DNA of 64,000 bases from assembly GCF_902813185.1 (NCBI RefSeq), contig NZ_LR778301.1, positions 2,728,001-2,792,000 on the forward strand, given 5' to 3'. Shown one piece after another: positions 42,392 through 50,806 of the stretch. A model generated the notes under the pieces. The model was not told the DNA's origin and did not search any database. It saw only the letters and a list, made by a program, of their open reading frames with translations. Origin of the DNA: Denitratisoma oestradiolicum (GTDB lineage Bacteria > Pseudomonadota > Gammaproteobacteria > Burkholderiales > Rhodocyclaceae). How positions within the stretch are numbered: position 1 is the first letter of the stretch; each line of letters begins with the position of its first letter. The position numbers and the translations under genes were made by a program.

Positions 42392-43141
42392 TCAGCTACA
42401 CATGAAGCCGCCGTCCACCGCCAGGGCCTGGCCGGTAACGAAGCTGGACTTGGCGGAACAGAGCCAGATCACTGCCTCGGCGATTTCCTCGGCCTTGCCC
42501 ATGCGGCCGATGGGGCACATGGTATCCAGATGGGCCTTCATGGCCGGGTCCTTGATCAGGGGAGCGGTCATCGGCGTTTCAATCACGCCAGGACAAACCG
42601 CATTCACACGCACACCCTGCTTGGCATAACGCAGGGCGCCGGAGCGGGTCATGCCCACCACGGCGTGCTTGCTGGCGCAGTATTCCAGGGTGCCGGAACC
42701 GGTCAGGCCCGCAATGGAGGCGGTATTGACGATGGTGCCGCCGCCGTGGGCGATCATGTGTTCGATCTGGTACTTGAGACCGTAGGCCACGCCCATCAGG
42801 TTGATGTCGATGACACGGCGGAAGTCGTCCATGTTGATCTCGGGCCTGGAGGTGCTGATCCCGGCATTGTTGAAGGCGCTGTCCAGGCGGCCGAACTTGG
42901 CCACGGTCCCTGCCACCAGGGCCGCCACTTCCTCTTCCTTGGTGACATTGCAGAGCATGAACTCGGCCTTGCCACCCGCAGCACGGATCAGGCCGACCGT
43001 TTCCTCGCAGCCGGCGGCATTCACATCGGCCACCATGACGGATGCGCCTTCCTTGGCAAATGCGATGGCTGCCGCACGGCCGATGCCACCGCCGGCGCCG
43101 GTTACCAGGGCTGCCTTGCCTTCAAACAATAAACCTGCCAC
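42392..43141 (-). CDS. Short-chain dehydrogenase/reductase (classical SDR)
   Basis: A 249-aa NAD(P)-dependent oxidoreductase. Rossmann motif TGAGGGIG, NNAG in FNNAGIS, catalytic serine in NTASIAG, and Y-x-x-x-K in YCASK are all present. An aspartate after the second strand (VADVN) suggests preference for NAD over NADP. The closest flavour is the hydroxysteroid/alcohol dehydrogenase-like group, but the substrate cannot be read from sequence. It is divergent from a crotonase-fold gene 276 nt away; together they could serve beta-oxidation-like breakdown of an acid or steroid, which is conjecture. Confidence 0.88.
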   Translation of the reverse strand: MAGLLFEGKAALVTGAGGGIGRAAAIAFAKEGASVMVADVNAAGCEETVGLIRAAGGKAEFMLCNVTKEEEVAALVAGTVAKFGRLDSAFNNAGISTSRPEINMDDFRRVIDINLMGVAYGLKYQIEHMIAHGGGTIVNTASIAGLTGSGTLEYCASKHAVVGMTRSGALRYAKQGVRVNAVCPGVIETPMTAPLIKDPAMKAHLDTMCPIGRMGKAEEIAEAVIWLCSAKSSFVTGQALAVDGGFMCS

Positions 43142-43417
43142 GTTGCTCTCCTCTCGAATTGAAAATGAAATTTTGTCGTTCTCATCCGGCCCAGGCTCGG
43201 GCCAGGGCTGATTGGGACGGTCGGCCGATCTTAGCCGAAATCCTGCGGGCCACAGCGATGGGTTTGTTCATGTTTATCCCGGCCTCGATACCCAGGCGCC
43301 CTGCATCACATTTGATGATCGATTGCCGGAAATAGGCCATGACAAGCACCCATTGCTAGAATTCGGCCGTTTCCATGCGGCCCGCCGCACCCTTTCCGCT
43401 GTTCCCCAGGAGATTCC

Positions 43418-44182
43418 ATGCAAACCGAAGCGGTCCTCGTCGTCACCATCGAAGGCAACATTGCCACCCTCACCGTGAACAAGCCCAAGGCCATGAACGT
43501 CGTGGACTTCGACATCACCGAGGCCCTGAAGAACGCCTGCCAAACCCTACCCGCCGAGGTACGCGCCGTGGTGCTCAAGGCCAACGGCCCGGCCTTTTCC
43601 GGCGGCGGCAACATCCGCTCCATGCAGGAGAACATGGCCGACATCGCGCCCTTCCTGGACCGCCTGATCGACAGCTTCCATGGCGCCATCGCCGCCCTGC
43701 GCAACCTGCCGGTGCCGGTGATCTGCGCCGTTCAGGGCGCGGCGGCCGGCGGCGGCCTGTCTCTGGCCCTGGCTGGGGACCTGGTGGTGGCGGCGGAATC
43801 CGCCAAGTTCGTGGTGGCCTATCCCAAGCTGGCCGTCTCCTGTGACGGTGGCCTCAGTTACGCCCTGGAGCGGCGCATCGGCCCGGCGCGCGCCCAGGAA
43901 CTGATGCTCACCAACGCCGCCCTGGGCGCAGCCCAGGCCCAAAGCCTGGGACTGGTGACCCAGGTGGTGGCCGACGACCAGCTTGGCGCGGCGGCCGAAA
44001 CCCTGGCCAAGAAGATTGCCGCCCTGCCGCCCCAGGCGATCCGGGAGATCAAGGGCCTGTTCAGCGACGGGGAAGCCCTGCGCCAGCGCCTGGACCGGGA
44101 AAAGGCCGCCTTCCTGCGCTGCGCCGCCAGGGACGACTTCCGCACCGCCGTGGAAGCCTTCCTGGCACCGAAGAAGGGCTGA
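43418..44182 (+). CDS. Enoyl-CoA hydratase/isomerase family protein lacking hydratase glutamates
   Basis: A 254-aa crotonase-fold protein. The oxyanion-hole segments are present (AFSGGGNI at 60-66 and GAAAGGG at 108-113). The two catalytic glutamates of classical hydratases are not: they are S115 and K137 by alignment of GGGLS and YPKLAV. Asp143 in CDGGLSYAL matches the acid seen in several isomerase-type members. It is therefore more likely a delta-isomerase or another acyl-CoA enzyme than an enoyl-CoA hydratase. The 276-nt gap to the divergent SDR gene contains a TAGAAT -10-like hexamer (43356-43361). Confidence 0.85.
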   Translation: MQTEAVLVVTIEGNIATLTVNKPKAMNVVDFDITEALKNACQTLPAEVRAVVLKANGPAFSGGGNIRSMQENMADIAPFLDRLIDSFHGAIAALRNLPVPVICAVQGAAAGGGLSLALAGDLVVAAESAKFVVAYPKLAVSCDGGLSYALERRIGPARAQELMLTNAALGAAQAQSLGLVTQVVADDQLGAAAETLAKKIAALPPQAIREIKGLFSDGEALRQRLDREKAAFLRCAARDDFRTAVEAFLAPKKG

Positions 44183-44194
44183 GTCCCTCTCAAG

Positions 44195-44246
44195 GGCCGC
44201 CCCGGGGGTTTCCTTGCCCCCGTTGGGGGGCTGCTGCAAGGCGGCC
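44195..44246. terminator. Nested GC-rich hairpin between convergent genes
   Basis: GGCCGCC (44195-44201) pairs with GGCGGCC (44240-44246), enclosing a second stem GCCCCC/GGGGGGC (44216-44231). It fills the 73-nt gap between the crotonase-fold gene and oprC, which converge here. No T-run is present; it is probably a two-way stop or a repeat of the GC-rich intergenic kind. Confidence 0.45.
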
Positions 44247-44255
44247 TGGGGGCGC

Positions 44256-46346
44256 TCAAAACTTCAGCGCCAGCCCCAGGTCGATGGAGCGTCCCGCCCC
44301 GGGCACCACGCCCAGGGGCCCCCTGGCGGTAGCCTTCAGGCCTGCCAGGTTGGTGCCCCCCAGGGGCAGTTCGTAATAGCGGTCGAAAAGATTGCCGATG
44401 CCCAGGGAAAGGCGAACCGCGGGCGTCCATTGATAGCTGGCATTCAGGTTCACCAGGCCATAGCCCCCCGTGGCTGACTCGTGGCGGCGCTCATCCACCC
44501 GGAACTTCCGCTCCACCAGTTGCACGTCCACGCCCTTGCTCCATGCCCCCACGGTCTGCTCCAGGCCCAGGCTCAGGTTGAGGGGCATGACGTGGTAGAG
44601 GTCACCGCCATCAGTACGCTTGCCGCGGACGTAGGCCAGGCGGCCGGTAAATTGGCCCTCGCCATAGACCGCGCTGCGCCATGCCAACGCACTCCAGGAC
44701 AGGTCGAAGCCATGAATCCGGGCGTCATGATTGGCGAAACGCAGCAGGGAGGCCGTGTTGCCGACCACGCTGTAGGGCACGAAGCTGCCCAGCACATCCA
44801 CGTCGATGTAATTCCGCACATAGCTGTAGTAGGGCGCCAGCTTCACCTCCCAGGCCTCTCCGCCTGCATCCTTCCAGGTGGCGGTGGCGCTCAGGGTATG
44901 GGCCACTTCGGGCTTCAGGTCCATGTCGCCGACGTAACCGTTGCCATCCCCGAACCAGCCGATCATGCGCATGGCCATGGTGCCCCGACCCCAGGAATAG
45001 CGCTCGTAAAGGTTGGGGGAACGGGTCTTGCGGGCGTAGCCGAACTCGTAGCGGGCGGCAGGATCGGCCTCGTAGCGGACCAGCACAGTGATATCCAGAT
45101 TGTTGTCGCGCCGGGAACGGTCACGGCCGTTGAAGGCCCTGGCTGCGGCGGCATCGACAGCCTGCATCATGGTGGTCCAGCTATAGGGCTGTGCATCCCC
45201 GACATCGGTCTTCACCACTTCATCCCTCAGGCCCATTTGCCCGGACCACCGAGCATCCAATCGGGCATCCCATTCAGCGAAAAAGGCCAGGCGGTCCCGG
45301 CGGCCATTGTTCAGATTGACATAGGTGTTGGGACTCATGCCCGTGCCCGCCACCGGCGGCCACCAATCGTCCAGGGTATGACGATGCAGTTCATGGCCCA
45401 GGTGCAGCTTGTCGCCGCTGGCCAGGGGAAACTCCCCCTGCACCCGATAGCCGATGTCCTGACCCCGTGTGTTCATGGGCATCTTGCCGCTTTTCTCCTG
45501 GGTAAAGAAACCCATGCGATGTTCCGTATCCTGCCAGTAGAACCTGGCGTCGAGCCTGCCCCAGCCGAAGCGGCCGCTGTAGCCCAGATTGGCGGAAACA
45601 CCATGATTGCCCACCATGTCCATGTACTGGTTGGGATAGCCCTGATAGGGAATGCGCTGCTCGCCCAGCCTCAGGGTCCATTCGTCGTTGTCACCGCGCA
45701 GGCCCAGGGTCAGGGACTGGTTGTGGGACTCGTAGAGGGTGTCGAGTACCTTGCGGCCCTTGCCGTCCTGGTAACTCTCGCCCCGATCCACCGAGGCCCC
45801 GTAGCCCAGGCTCAGGCTGTCGCTGGCGACGGCAGCGGAGAAGGCCGCGGCGGTTCCGTTATTCACGCTGCGGACCTTGAGGGACAGACTGCCCTCCTTG
45901 CGCAAGCCCTCGCCAGCACGGGCAAACACAGGCCTGGAGGAAGCCACCGCGATGGTGCCGACGATGCTGTCGCCCCCCTGACTGACGGGGGTGATGCCGG
46001 CCAGGACCTCCATCCGGTCCACCCGGCTCGGATCCATATAGGACAGGGGCGGATTCATGTGGTTGCCGCAGGCGGAGGTGATCTCGGCCCCATCCACCCG
46101 GATCTTGATCCGGTCGTCGGCCAGGCCGTGGATGGCCGGCAGGCTGGAGACCCCGCCACCGCTGTAAAGGCTGAGGCCCGGATTGACGCTCAATAGCGTC
46201 GCCGTATTACCAGAGGCCTGACGACGCGCCTCCAGAGGGTCATACAGCGCCTGATCCCGTACCCGGACGGTGGGCATGACAATCTCATCAGCGGCCCATG
46301 CGCCGAAAGGCAGGGCCATCAGGACGGCAAGGTGGATTCTGCGCAT
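44256..46346 (-). CDS. oprC: TonB-dependent copper receptor of the OprC/NosA family
   Basis: A 696-aa outer-membrane protein with signal peptide (MRRIHLAVLMALPFGAWA). The plug carries CGNHMNPPLSYMDP, the hallmark of OprC/NosA, with C93 and M97 forming the CxxxM half of the known copper site; the second half HxM is present as H276-R-M278 in DTEHRMGFF. The rest is a 22-strand barrel ending in ...LALKF. NosA-type receptors supply copper for nitrous oxide reductase in denitrifiers. It is the last gene of the leftward copper cluster but has its own candidate promoter (46372-46416). Confidence 0.92.
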   Translation of the reverse strand: MRRIHLAVLMALPFGAWAADEIVMPTVRVRDQALYDPLEARRQASGNTATLLSVNPGLSLYSGGGVSSLPAIHGLADDRIKIRVDGAEITSACGNHMNPPLSYMDPSRVDRMEVLAGITPVSQGGDSIVGTIAVASSRPVFARAGEGLRKEGSLSLKVRSVNNGTAAAFSAAVASDSLSLGYGASVDRGESYQDGKGRKVLDTLYESHNQSLTLGLRGDNDEWTLRLGEQRIPYQGYPNQYMDMVGNHGVSANLGYSGRFGWGRLDARFYWQDTEHRMGFFTQEKSGKMPMNTRGQDIGYRVQGEFPLASGDKLHLGHELHRHTLDDWWPPVAGTGMSPNTYVNLNNGRRDRLAFFAEWDARLDARWSGQMGLRDEVVKTDVGDAQPYSWTTMMQAVDAAAARAFNGRDRSRRDNNLDITVLVRYEADPAARYEFGYARKTRSPNLYERYSWGRGTMAMRMIGWFGDGNGYVGDMDLKPEVAHTLSATATWKDAGGEAWEVKLAPYYSYVRNYIDVDVLGSFVPYSVVGNTASLLRFANHDARIHGFDLSWSALAWRSAVYGEGQFTGRLAYVRGKRTDGGDLYHVMPLNLSLGLEQTVGAWSKGVDVQLVERKFRVDERRHESATGGYGLVNLNASYQWTPAVRLSLGIGNLFDRYYELPLGGTNLAGLKATARGPLGVVPGAGRSIDLGLALKF

Positions 46347-46371
46347 CACAATTCCTCAAGCAAAGTGGCGC

Positions 46372-46416
46372 ATGCTAGGCAAGCTTGCCGGTACCGGGAA
46401 TGTGGCCAATTGCCGC
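46372..46416 (-). promoter_or_regulatory. oprC promoter candidate with RegA-like dyad
   Basis: The dyad GTGGCCAATTGCCGC (46402-46416, plus strand) lies 24 nt before a TAGCAT -10-like hexamer on the minus strand (46372-46377), which is 25 nt from the oprC start. No -35 match is seen, so activation from the dyad is plausible. The layout matches that at pcuAC and at the TonB receptor gene. Confidence 0.5.
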
Positions 46417-46429
46417 AGCGGCACTGCCC

Positions 46430-47050
46430 TCAACGATCCAGGCTGAACTCCACCGGTACCACCACGCTGGCCGCCAGCCGCTGTTCGCCACGCGGCACCG
46501 GAAGGAAACGCCAGCGGCGCACCGCCTCCAGGGCTGCCTGATCCAGGGCCGGATAACCACTGCCCTGGCGGATGCTCACCTCCTCCGCCAGACCTTCCGC
46601 CGAGACCCGAACCACCAGCACCACGGTCCCCTCCTCCCGGGCACGGCGCGAGGAAGCCGGATAGCGGGGTGGCAGATTGAGGGGCGAGTCCGCGTCAAGA
46701 CGGGCTGCCACCAGGGGCGGCGCCACGTCAGGAACCACCCAGACCGGCGTGACAACCGACAGGGGAGGGTCCGCCGGTACTGGTACCGGCAAGGCGGCCA
46801 GCGCCAACGGTGGCGATGAGGCCGGAGGCAGCTGCGGATCGTGCCGGGGCACTTGCGGAATGGGGCGTAGCGGCGGGGGCGGCGTGATCATGGCCACCTG
46901 GAAGGGCACCCGAAGCGCAGGAGCTGACGGGCCTTTCTGCAAGAGACCGGGCAACATCAGTCCATGGACCAATCCGGCCAGCAACAGCGCCGGCAGACGG
47001 GACGCTCCCGCCGAGGGATCATCCAGGAAACGGCTGCCTGAAAATTTCAA
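46430..47050 (-). CDS. tonB: TonB-type energy transducer
   Basis: A 206-aa protein with one N-terminal membrane anchor (about 19-37), a proline-rich periplasmic spacer (PPPPLRPIPQVP and following) and a C-terminal TonB domain with YPASSRRAREEGTVVLVVRVSAEG and ALEAVRRWRFLP. It transmits proton-motive force to outer-membrane receptors. The start is TTG at 47050, overlapping the stop of the thioredoxin-like gene by 4 nt (TTGA), which indicates coupled translation. No exbB or exbD is nearby, so it must borrow them. Confidence 0.9.
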   Translation of the reverse strand: MKFSGSRFLDDPSAGASRLPALLLAGLVHGLMLPGLLQKGPSAPALRVPFQVAMITPPPPLRPIPQVPRHDPQLPPASSPPLALAALPVPVPADPPLSVVTPVWVVPDVAPPLVAARLDADSPLNLPPRYPASSRRAREEGTVVLVVRVSAEGLAEEVSIRQGSGYPALDQAALEAVRRWRFLPVPRGEQRLAASVVVPVEFSLDR

Positions 47051-47523
47051 CGGCCCCCTGGCCTCTGCCGCCACCACCACTCCTGCAAACGCTCCCGGGT
47101 GAGGGTACCGCTGACGGTCTCCACGGAGCCGTCCCGGCCCAGCAGATGGGTGCGGGGCAGTTCCCCGTACCAGGCCGGGTCCACCTCGTGGCGCAGACGC
47201 TCGGGCACGTCGGCGAAGATCCAGGCATTGCCTGCCGGCATGCCGGCCCGGGCGATGACCGGCGCGGCCTGGGGCGCCAGTTCGACACCGTCGGTATTGA
47301 TGGTGGCCAGGGCGATGCCCCGCTGGCGGCGCAGGAAGGGAGCCAGGGCCTGCATTTCCTCCCGGCAATAGGCGCAGTCCAGTGCCCAGAACATCACCAC
47401 CGCCGGTCGCGGCAGTTCCGCCACCAGCCGGCCGTAATCGCCCCGGGCCAGGGGCCGCAGCTCCAGGGACTGGGACAGACTCGAGGCGGCCAGCAAGCAA
47501 AGACCGAAGAACAGGTGCCTCAT
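47047..47523 (-). CDS. TlpA-like periplasmic thioredoxin-fold protein
   Basis: A 158-aa secreted protein (signal peptide of about 19 residues) with a thioredoxin fold. The redox motif is C50-A-Y-C53 in ALDCAYCREE, a little unlike the usual WCxPC: the proline is missing. Later segments (GMPAGNAWIFADVPE, LPRTHLLGRDGSVETVSG) match the TlpA/ResA layout with the cis-Pro loop. In this operon it could reduce cysteines of a partner, such as the BNR protein's CECC motif, or assist copper transfer; that is inference. Overlaps both neighbours by 4 nt. Confidence 0.85.
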   Translation of the reverse strand: MRHLFFGLCLLAASSLSQSLELRPLARGDYGRLVAELPRPAVVMFWALDCAYCREEMQALAPFLRRQRGIALATINTDGVELAPQAAPVIARAGMPAGNAWIFADVPERLRHEVDPAWYGELPRTHLLGRDGSVETVSGTLTRERLQEWWWRQRPGGR

Positions 47524-48665
47524 GGCAGGGACCATTTCATGAAGCCCTGATCGGCGCTGCGCCAGGCCAGCAACACCTGACCCTTGCCGTTCAGCAATTG
47601 GGGTTGGTCGGAGGCGCCCTCGGTCATCGCCACGATGCGCGCCGCTGACCAGTGCTCGCCGCCGTCGCCCGACTCCATCAGTTCCAGCACCGTGCGTTCG
47701 CCATCGAAGCGTTTCCAGGCCAGCCACAGGCGTTGGCCCGCGATGGCCAGGGCCGGATGTGCCGCGCCCCGACCACCGAAGGACAGCGGCTTATCCAGAA
47801 AGCGGCCGGAGGCATCGAGACGTGAATAGAACAGCCCCGCCGCACCCTCCTTGCCGGAGAACCAGGCCAGGTGACGCACGCCATCGCCGCCGATGGCCAG
47901 GGCCGGGCCGTGATGGGGACAGGCATCCACCCGCCAGTCCGATGCGGTGGCACGAACAGGCGCTGACGTTCCGTCCAGAGGCGCCAGTTTGTGGTCCCGC
48001 ACATTGGGGTCCAGCACGCCCCGCCACAGCCCCCAGGCCCGCCCCTGGGGGTCCAGGGTCAGGGCCAGACGGCAGCATTCGCAGCTGTGGTCGTCGAGCT
48101 TGCGGTCGGGACCAAAATGTTCGCCCCCGTCCGCCGAGGAGGAGACATAGATCGCCGCGCCGGCATAGGGCTGGCGCCTGGCCTTGGCATCCTCCTGGTC
48201 CCGCTTGTCGATCCAGGCCAGCCAGAGACGACCCTCACCATCCACGATCATGGACTCGAAGCGGTGGGTGATTTCGCGCCGATCGTCGTTCACGGTGCGC
48301 GGCGGACTGAAACTGTTGCCTCCATCGATGGAGCGGGCCAGGCGCACCTCGCCGCTATAGGGCTTGCCCAGGGGCCGGGTCCAGCTCACGAAGACCTCGC
48401 CCTTGGGACCGAAGGCCAGCTTGGGACGGTTCTCGCCATCGGCCGCCACTATTTCCGGAACAGCATTGACCCGGTGGGCAGTCCCGCCCTCGGGCTGCAC
48501 ATGGACATGCCCCGCCTCGGTCCAGGCCCACCACAAGCGCCCCGCCCCATCCAGGGCGACGCCAGCGGCCAGGGCCGGTTTCAGCCCTGCCTTGACTGGC
48601 CCATGCCCTTCACCGGCAAAGGCTCCCAGGGCAAGGAAGGCGAGAATCAGGGAGACGAAACGCAT
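47520..48665 (-). CDS. Secreted sialidase-fold (BNR/Asp-box) protein with Cys-His clusters
   Basis: A 381-aa exported protein (signal peptide to about residue 17). Three Asp-boxes mark a beta-propeller: SIDGGNSF (112-119), SADGGEHF (177-184) and SGDGGEHW near the C terminus. The sialidase catalytic arginines and Tyr/Glu are not obvious, so glycosidase activity is doubtful. Two metal-like clusters stand out: H193-S-C195-E-C197-C198 and C249-P-H251-H252. Genes on both sides belong to TonB-linked uptake, so a copper-binding or extraction role is the natural guess. Overlaps the downstream gene by 4 nt and follows the receptor by 4 nt. Confidence 0.75.
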   Translation of the reverse strand: MRFVSLILAFLALGAFAGEGHGPVKAGLKPALAAGVALDGAGRLWWAWTEAGHVHVQPEGGTAHRVNAVPEIVAADGENRPKLAFGPKGEVFVSWTRPLGKPYSGEVRLARSIDGGNSFSPPRTVNDDRREITHRFESMIVDGEGRLWLAWIDKRDQEDAKARRQPYAGAAIYVSSSADGGEHFGPDRKLDDHSCECCRLALTLDPQGRAWGLWRGVLDPNVRDHKLAPLDGTSAPVRATASDWRVDACPHHGPALAIGGDGVRHLAWFSGKEGAAGLFYSRLDASGRFLDKPLSFGGRGAAHPALAIAGQRLWLAWKRFDGERTVLELMESGDGGEHWSAARIVAMTEGASDQPQLLNGKGQVLLAWRSADQGFMKWSLP

Positions 48666-48669
48666 GGTT

Positions 48670-50775
48670 TCACCAACGCCCCTGGAGGCCCAGATTCACC
48701 ACCCGGGGCATGCCCGGCGAATAGGTGCCGACACCGGAGCTGATGGAGGCACTCTCGGCATAGCGTCGGTCAGTGAGGTTGAGGACACTGCCGAAGACCG
48801 ACCATTGGCTGTTTACGGCGACTTCGCCGCGCAGGTTCAGCAGGCTGTGGCCCTCGTAGCGCGCGGTGTTGGCCTGGTCTATCCAGTAGTCCCCCAGACG
48901 CCGCCATTCCAGATCCAGCTTGCGTCCGCCCTGGTCGTAGCCCAGACGCAGGTTGGCGATCAGGCGCGGTGCGGTTTCCATTTCCTTGCCGCTGTAGTCG
49001 GCAGCGCCGGGAATGCGCCAGGAGCGGTACTGATGGTAGGCCCGGGACAGTGCCCCGTCAGCCCGCCAGCCGCCACCCAGTACCAGGCCCAGGGCCGCCT
49101 CGATGCCCCGGTGCAGGGTGCGGCCGGCATTGACCGGCGTGGCGGCGTTGGTCACCGGGTCCTTGTAGCTGAGGATGTCGTCGCGCTTTTCCAGGCGGTA
49201 GGCGGAAAGCTCATAGTTCAGGCCGAAGCTGCTGCGGCCCCTGAGGCCGATTTCCAGATTGTCGGCCTTGATGGGTTTGATGCCCAGGGCCGCGTTGGCC
49301 GCCGCCTGGGCGGCACTGGCGCTGCTGCTGGCCGAGGGGCGGAACAACTGGCCCTCGGAGGGGGCGCGGAAGGCATGGGAAGCGCTGACATAGCCGCTCA
49401 TGCCCTCGCTGATTTCATAGGTGGCCCCCAGCTTGGGGCTCCAGTGGCCGAAACTCACCGACTGGCTGGCGGCCTGGCCGTAATAGCGCCCCCCGGCCAA
49501 CACGGCGCCGCTGATGCTGTTGTCGAAGTCGTAACGGATATCGTCATAGCGCAGGCCCGCCGTCAGACGCAGGCGCTGAGTGGGGGAGAGCTCCAGATGG
49601 GCATAGGGCGAGAGGCCCCGGTACTCCACTTGGTAGTCATAGACCGTGGCGCCCCGGGCGTAGGCGCTGTAGCGGCGAGAGGCGCCACTGCCGCTGGCCG
49701 TGACGCTGACCGCATTCTCCAGGCGCCGCCCCGGGCTGTTCTCGGCATCCAGGCCCAGCACCAGCCGGGTACGCAAGGGGGCGAAGTCCTGGCGGTACTT
49801 GAGCTGGACCCCAAGCGAATGATTGCGGGTGTCATAGACCGTGGGATCGTAGGAAAGAGACCAGTTGGCCAGCAGTTCCATGTCGTCGTAACGCAGGTAG
49901 GGCGTCACCGAGAGCAGGGCGTCGCCCAGGGGCCGTTCGTAGGCGGAGGACAGGCGAAAGGCCTGGACCTTGCGGTAGGAAATCGGCGCGTAGTTGCTGC
50001 GAGGTTTGTCCTCGTAATCGGCCCGGACCAGGGCGGAACTGCCGGCGGTCTGCTGATCGATGAGGGAAAAGCTGGCCACGGTCTTCAGACTGGCGCCGCC
50101 CCCCAGTTCCCGGTCCCAGCGAGCCGTACCGGCCTGGCGCTCGTAGCCGGTGGCGGCGCGCCAGCCGTCGGTGCGGGTCAGATTGAGGCTGCCGCGCCAG
50201 GCGTCGTCGCCATGGCGGCTGCCCCCACCCAGCAACAGGCGCTGCCAGCCATAGGGACCGATGTCCAGGGATGCCTCGGCCTCCGGCCCCTGGGGCGGCT
50301 TGCGGGTCAGCACATTGACCACGCCGCCGATGGCATCGGAACCGTAGAGGGCACTGCCGGGCCCACGCACCACCTCGATGCCGCCGGACTGAGGGACATT
50401 GGTCTCGTACAGGGCGTTGTGGTTGAAAAAGCCCGTGGAGCGCACCGGCACCCCGTCTTCCAGATAGAGATAGACCGGGTTGGTGGTCAGGGGCTGGCGG
50501 ATCGCCGTCACATGGCCCTCGCCGCCGGTCTGATTGACCCAGACACCGGGAGCATCGCCCATCACCTGACCAGGATGGGTGGGCCGCTTGTCCCGCACCC
50601 CATCGCCGTCCAGTACGGTGACGGCGGCGGGCACCTCCCGCAGCAACTGGGCCTCCCGGGTGGCAGTCACCATCACCACGGAAATGGGCCGTTCCTCGGC
50701 GCCTGCGTGACTGCCCCATCCTGCTGCCGCCAACAGCAGCCAGCACCCCCTGCGCCTGAAGTTCATCCCGTTCAT
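48670..50775 (-). CDS. TonB-dependent outer-membrane receptor
   Basis: About 701 aa. A signal peptide is followed by a TonB-box-like VMVTATRE, the plug (VVRGPGSALYGSDAIGGVVNVLTR) and a barrel ending in a terminal aromatic (VVNLGLQGRW). Overall it resembles BtuB/FecA-like receptors; the ligand is not clear from sequence, but operon partners (BNR protein, TlpA-like protein, TonB, OprC) suggest a metal or metal chelate. Start choice between ATG 50775 (MNGMNF) and 50766 (MNF) is open; both lack a strong ribosome-binding site. First gene of the leftward cluster. Confidence 0.87.
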   Translation of the reverse strand: MNGMNFRRRGCWLLLAAAGWGSHAGAEERPISVVMVTATREAQLLREVPAAVTVLDGDGVRDKRPTHPGQVMGDAPGVWVNQTGGEGHVTAIRQPLTTNPVYLYLEDGVPVRSTGFFNHNALYETNVPQSGGIEVVRGPGSALYGSDAIGGVVNVLTRKPPQGPEAEASLDIGPYGWQRLLLGGGSRHGDDAWRGSLNLTRTDGWRAATGYERQAGTARWDRELGGGASLKTVASFSLIDQQTAGSSALVRADYEDKPRSNYAPISYRKVQAFRLSSAYERPLGDALLSVTPYLRYDDMELLANWSLSYDPTVYDTRNHSLGVQLKYRQDFAPLRTRLVLGLDAENSPGRRLENAVSVTASGSGASRRYSAYARGATVYDYQVEYRGLSPYAHLELSPTQRLRLTAGLRYDDIRYDFDNSISGAVLAGGRYYGQAASQSVSFGHWSPKLGATYEISEGMSGYVSASHAFRAPSEGQLFRPSASSSASAAQAAANAALGIKPIKADNLEIGLRGRSSFGLNYELSAYRLEKRDDILSYKDPVTNAATPVNAGRTLHRGIEAALGLVLGGGWRADGALSRAYHQYRSWRIPGAADYSGKEMETAPRLIANLRLGYDQGGRKLDLEWRRLGDYWIDQANTARYEGHSLLNLRGEVAVNSQWSVFGSVLNLTDRRYAESASISSGVGTYSPGMPRVVNLGLQGRW

Positions 50776-50806
50776 TTGGTTTTCATGCTGTATTGCAACA
50801 GCTGGG

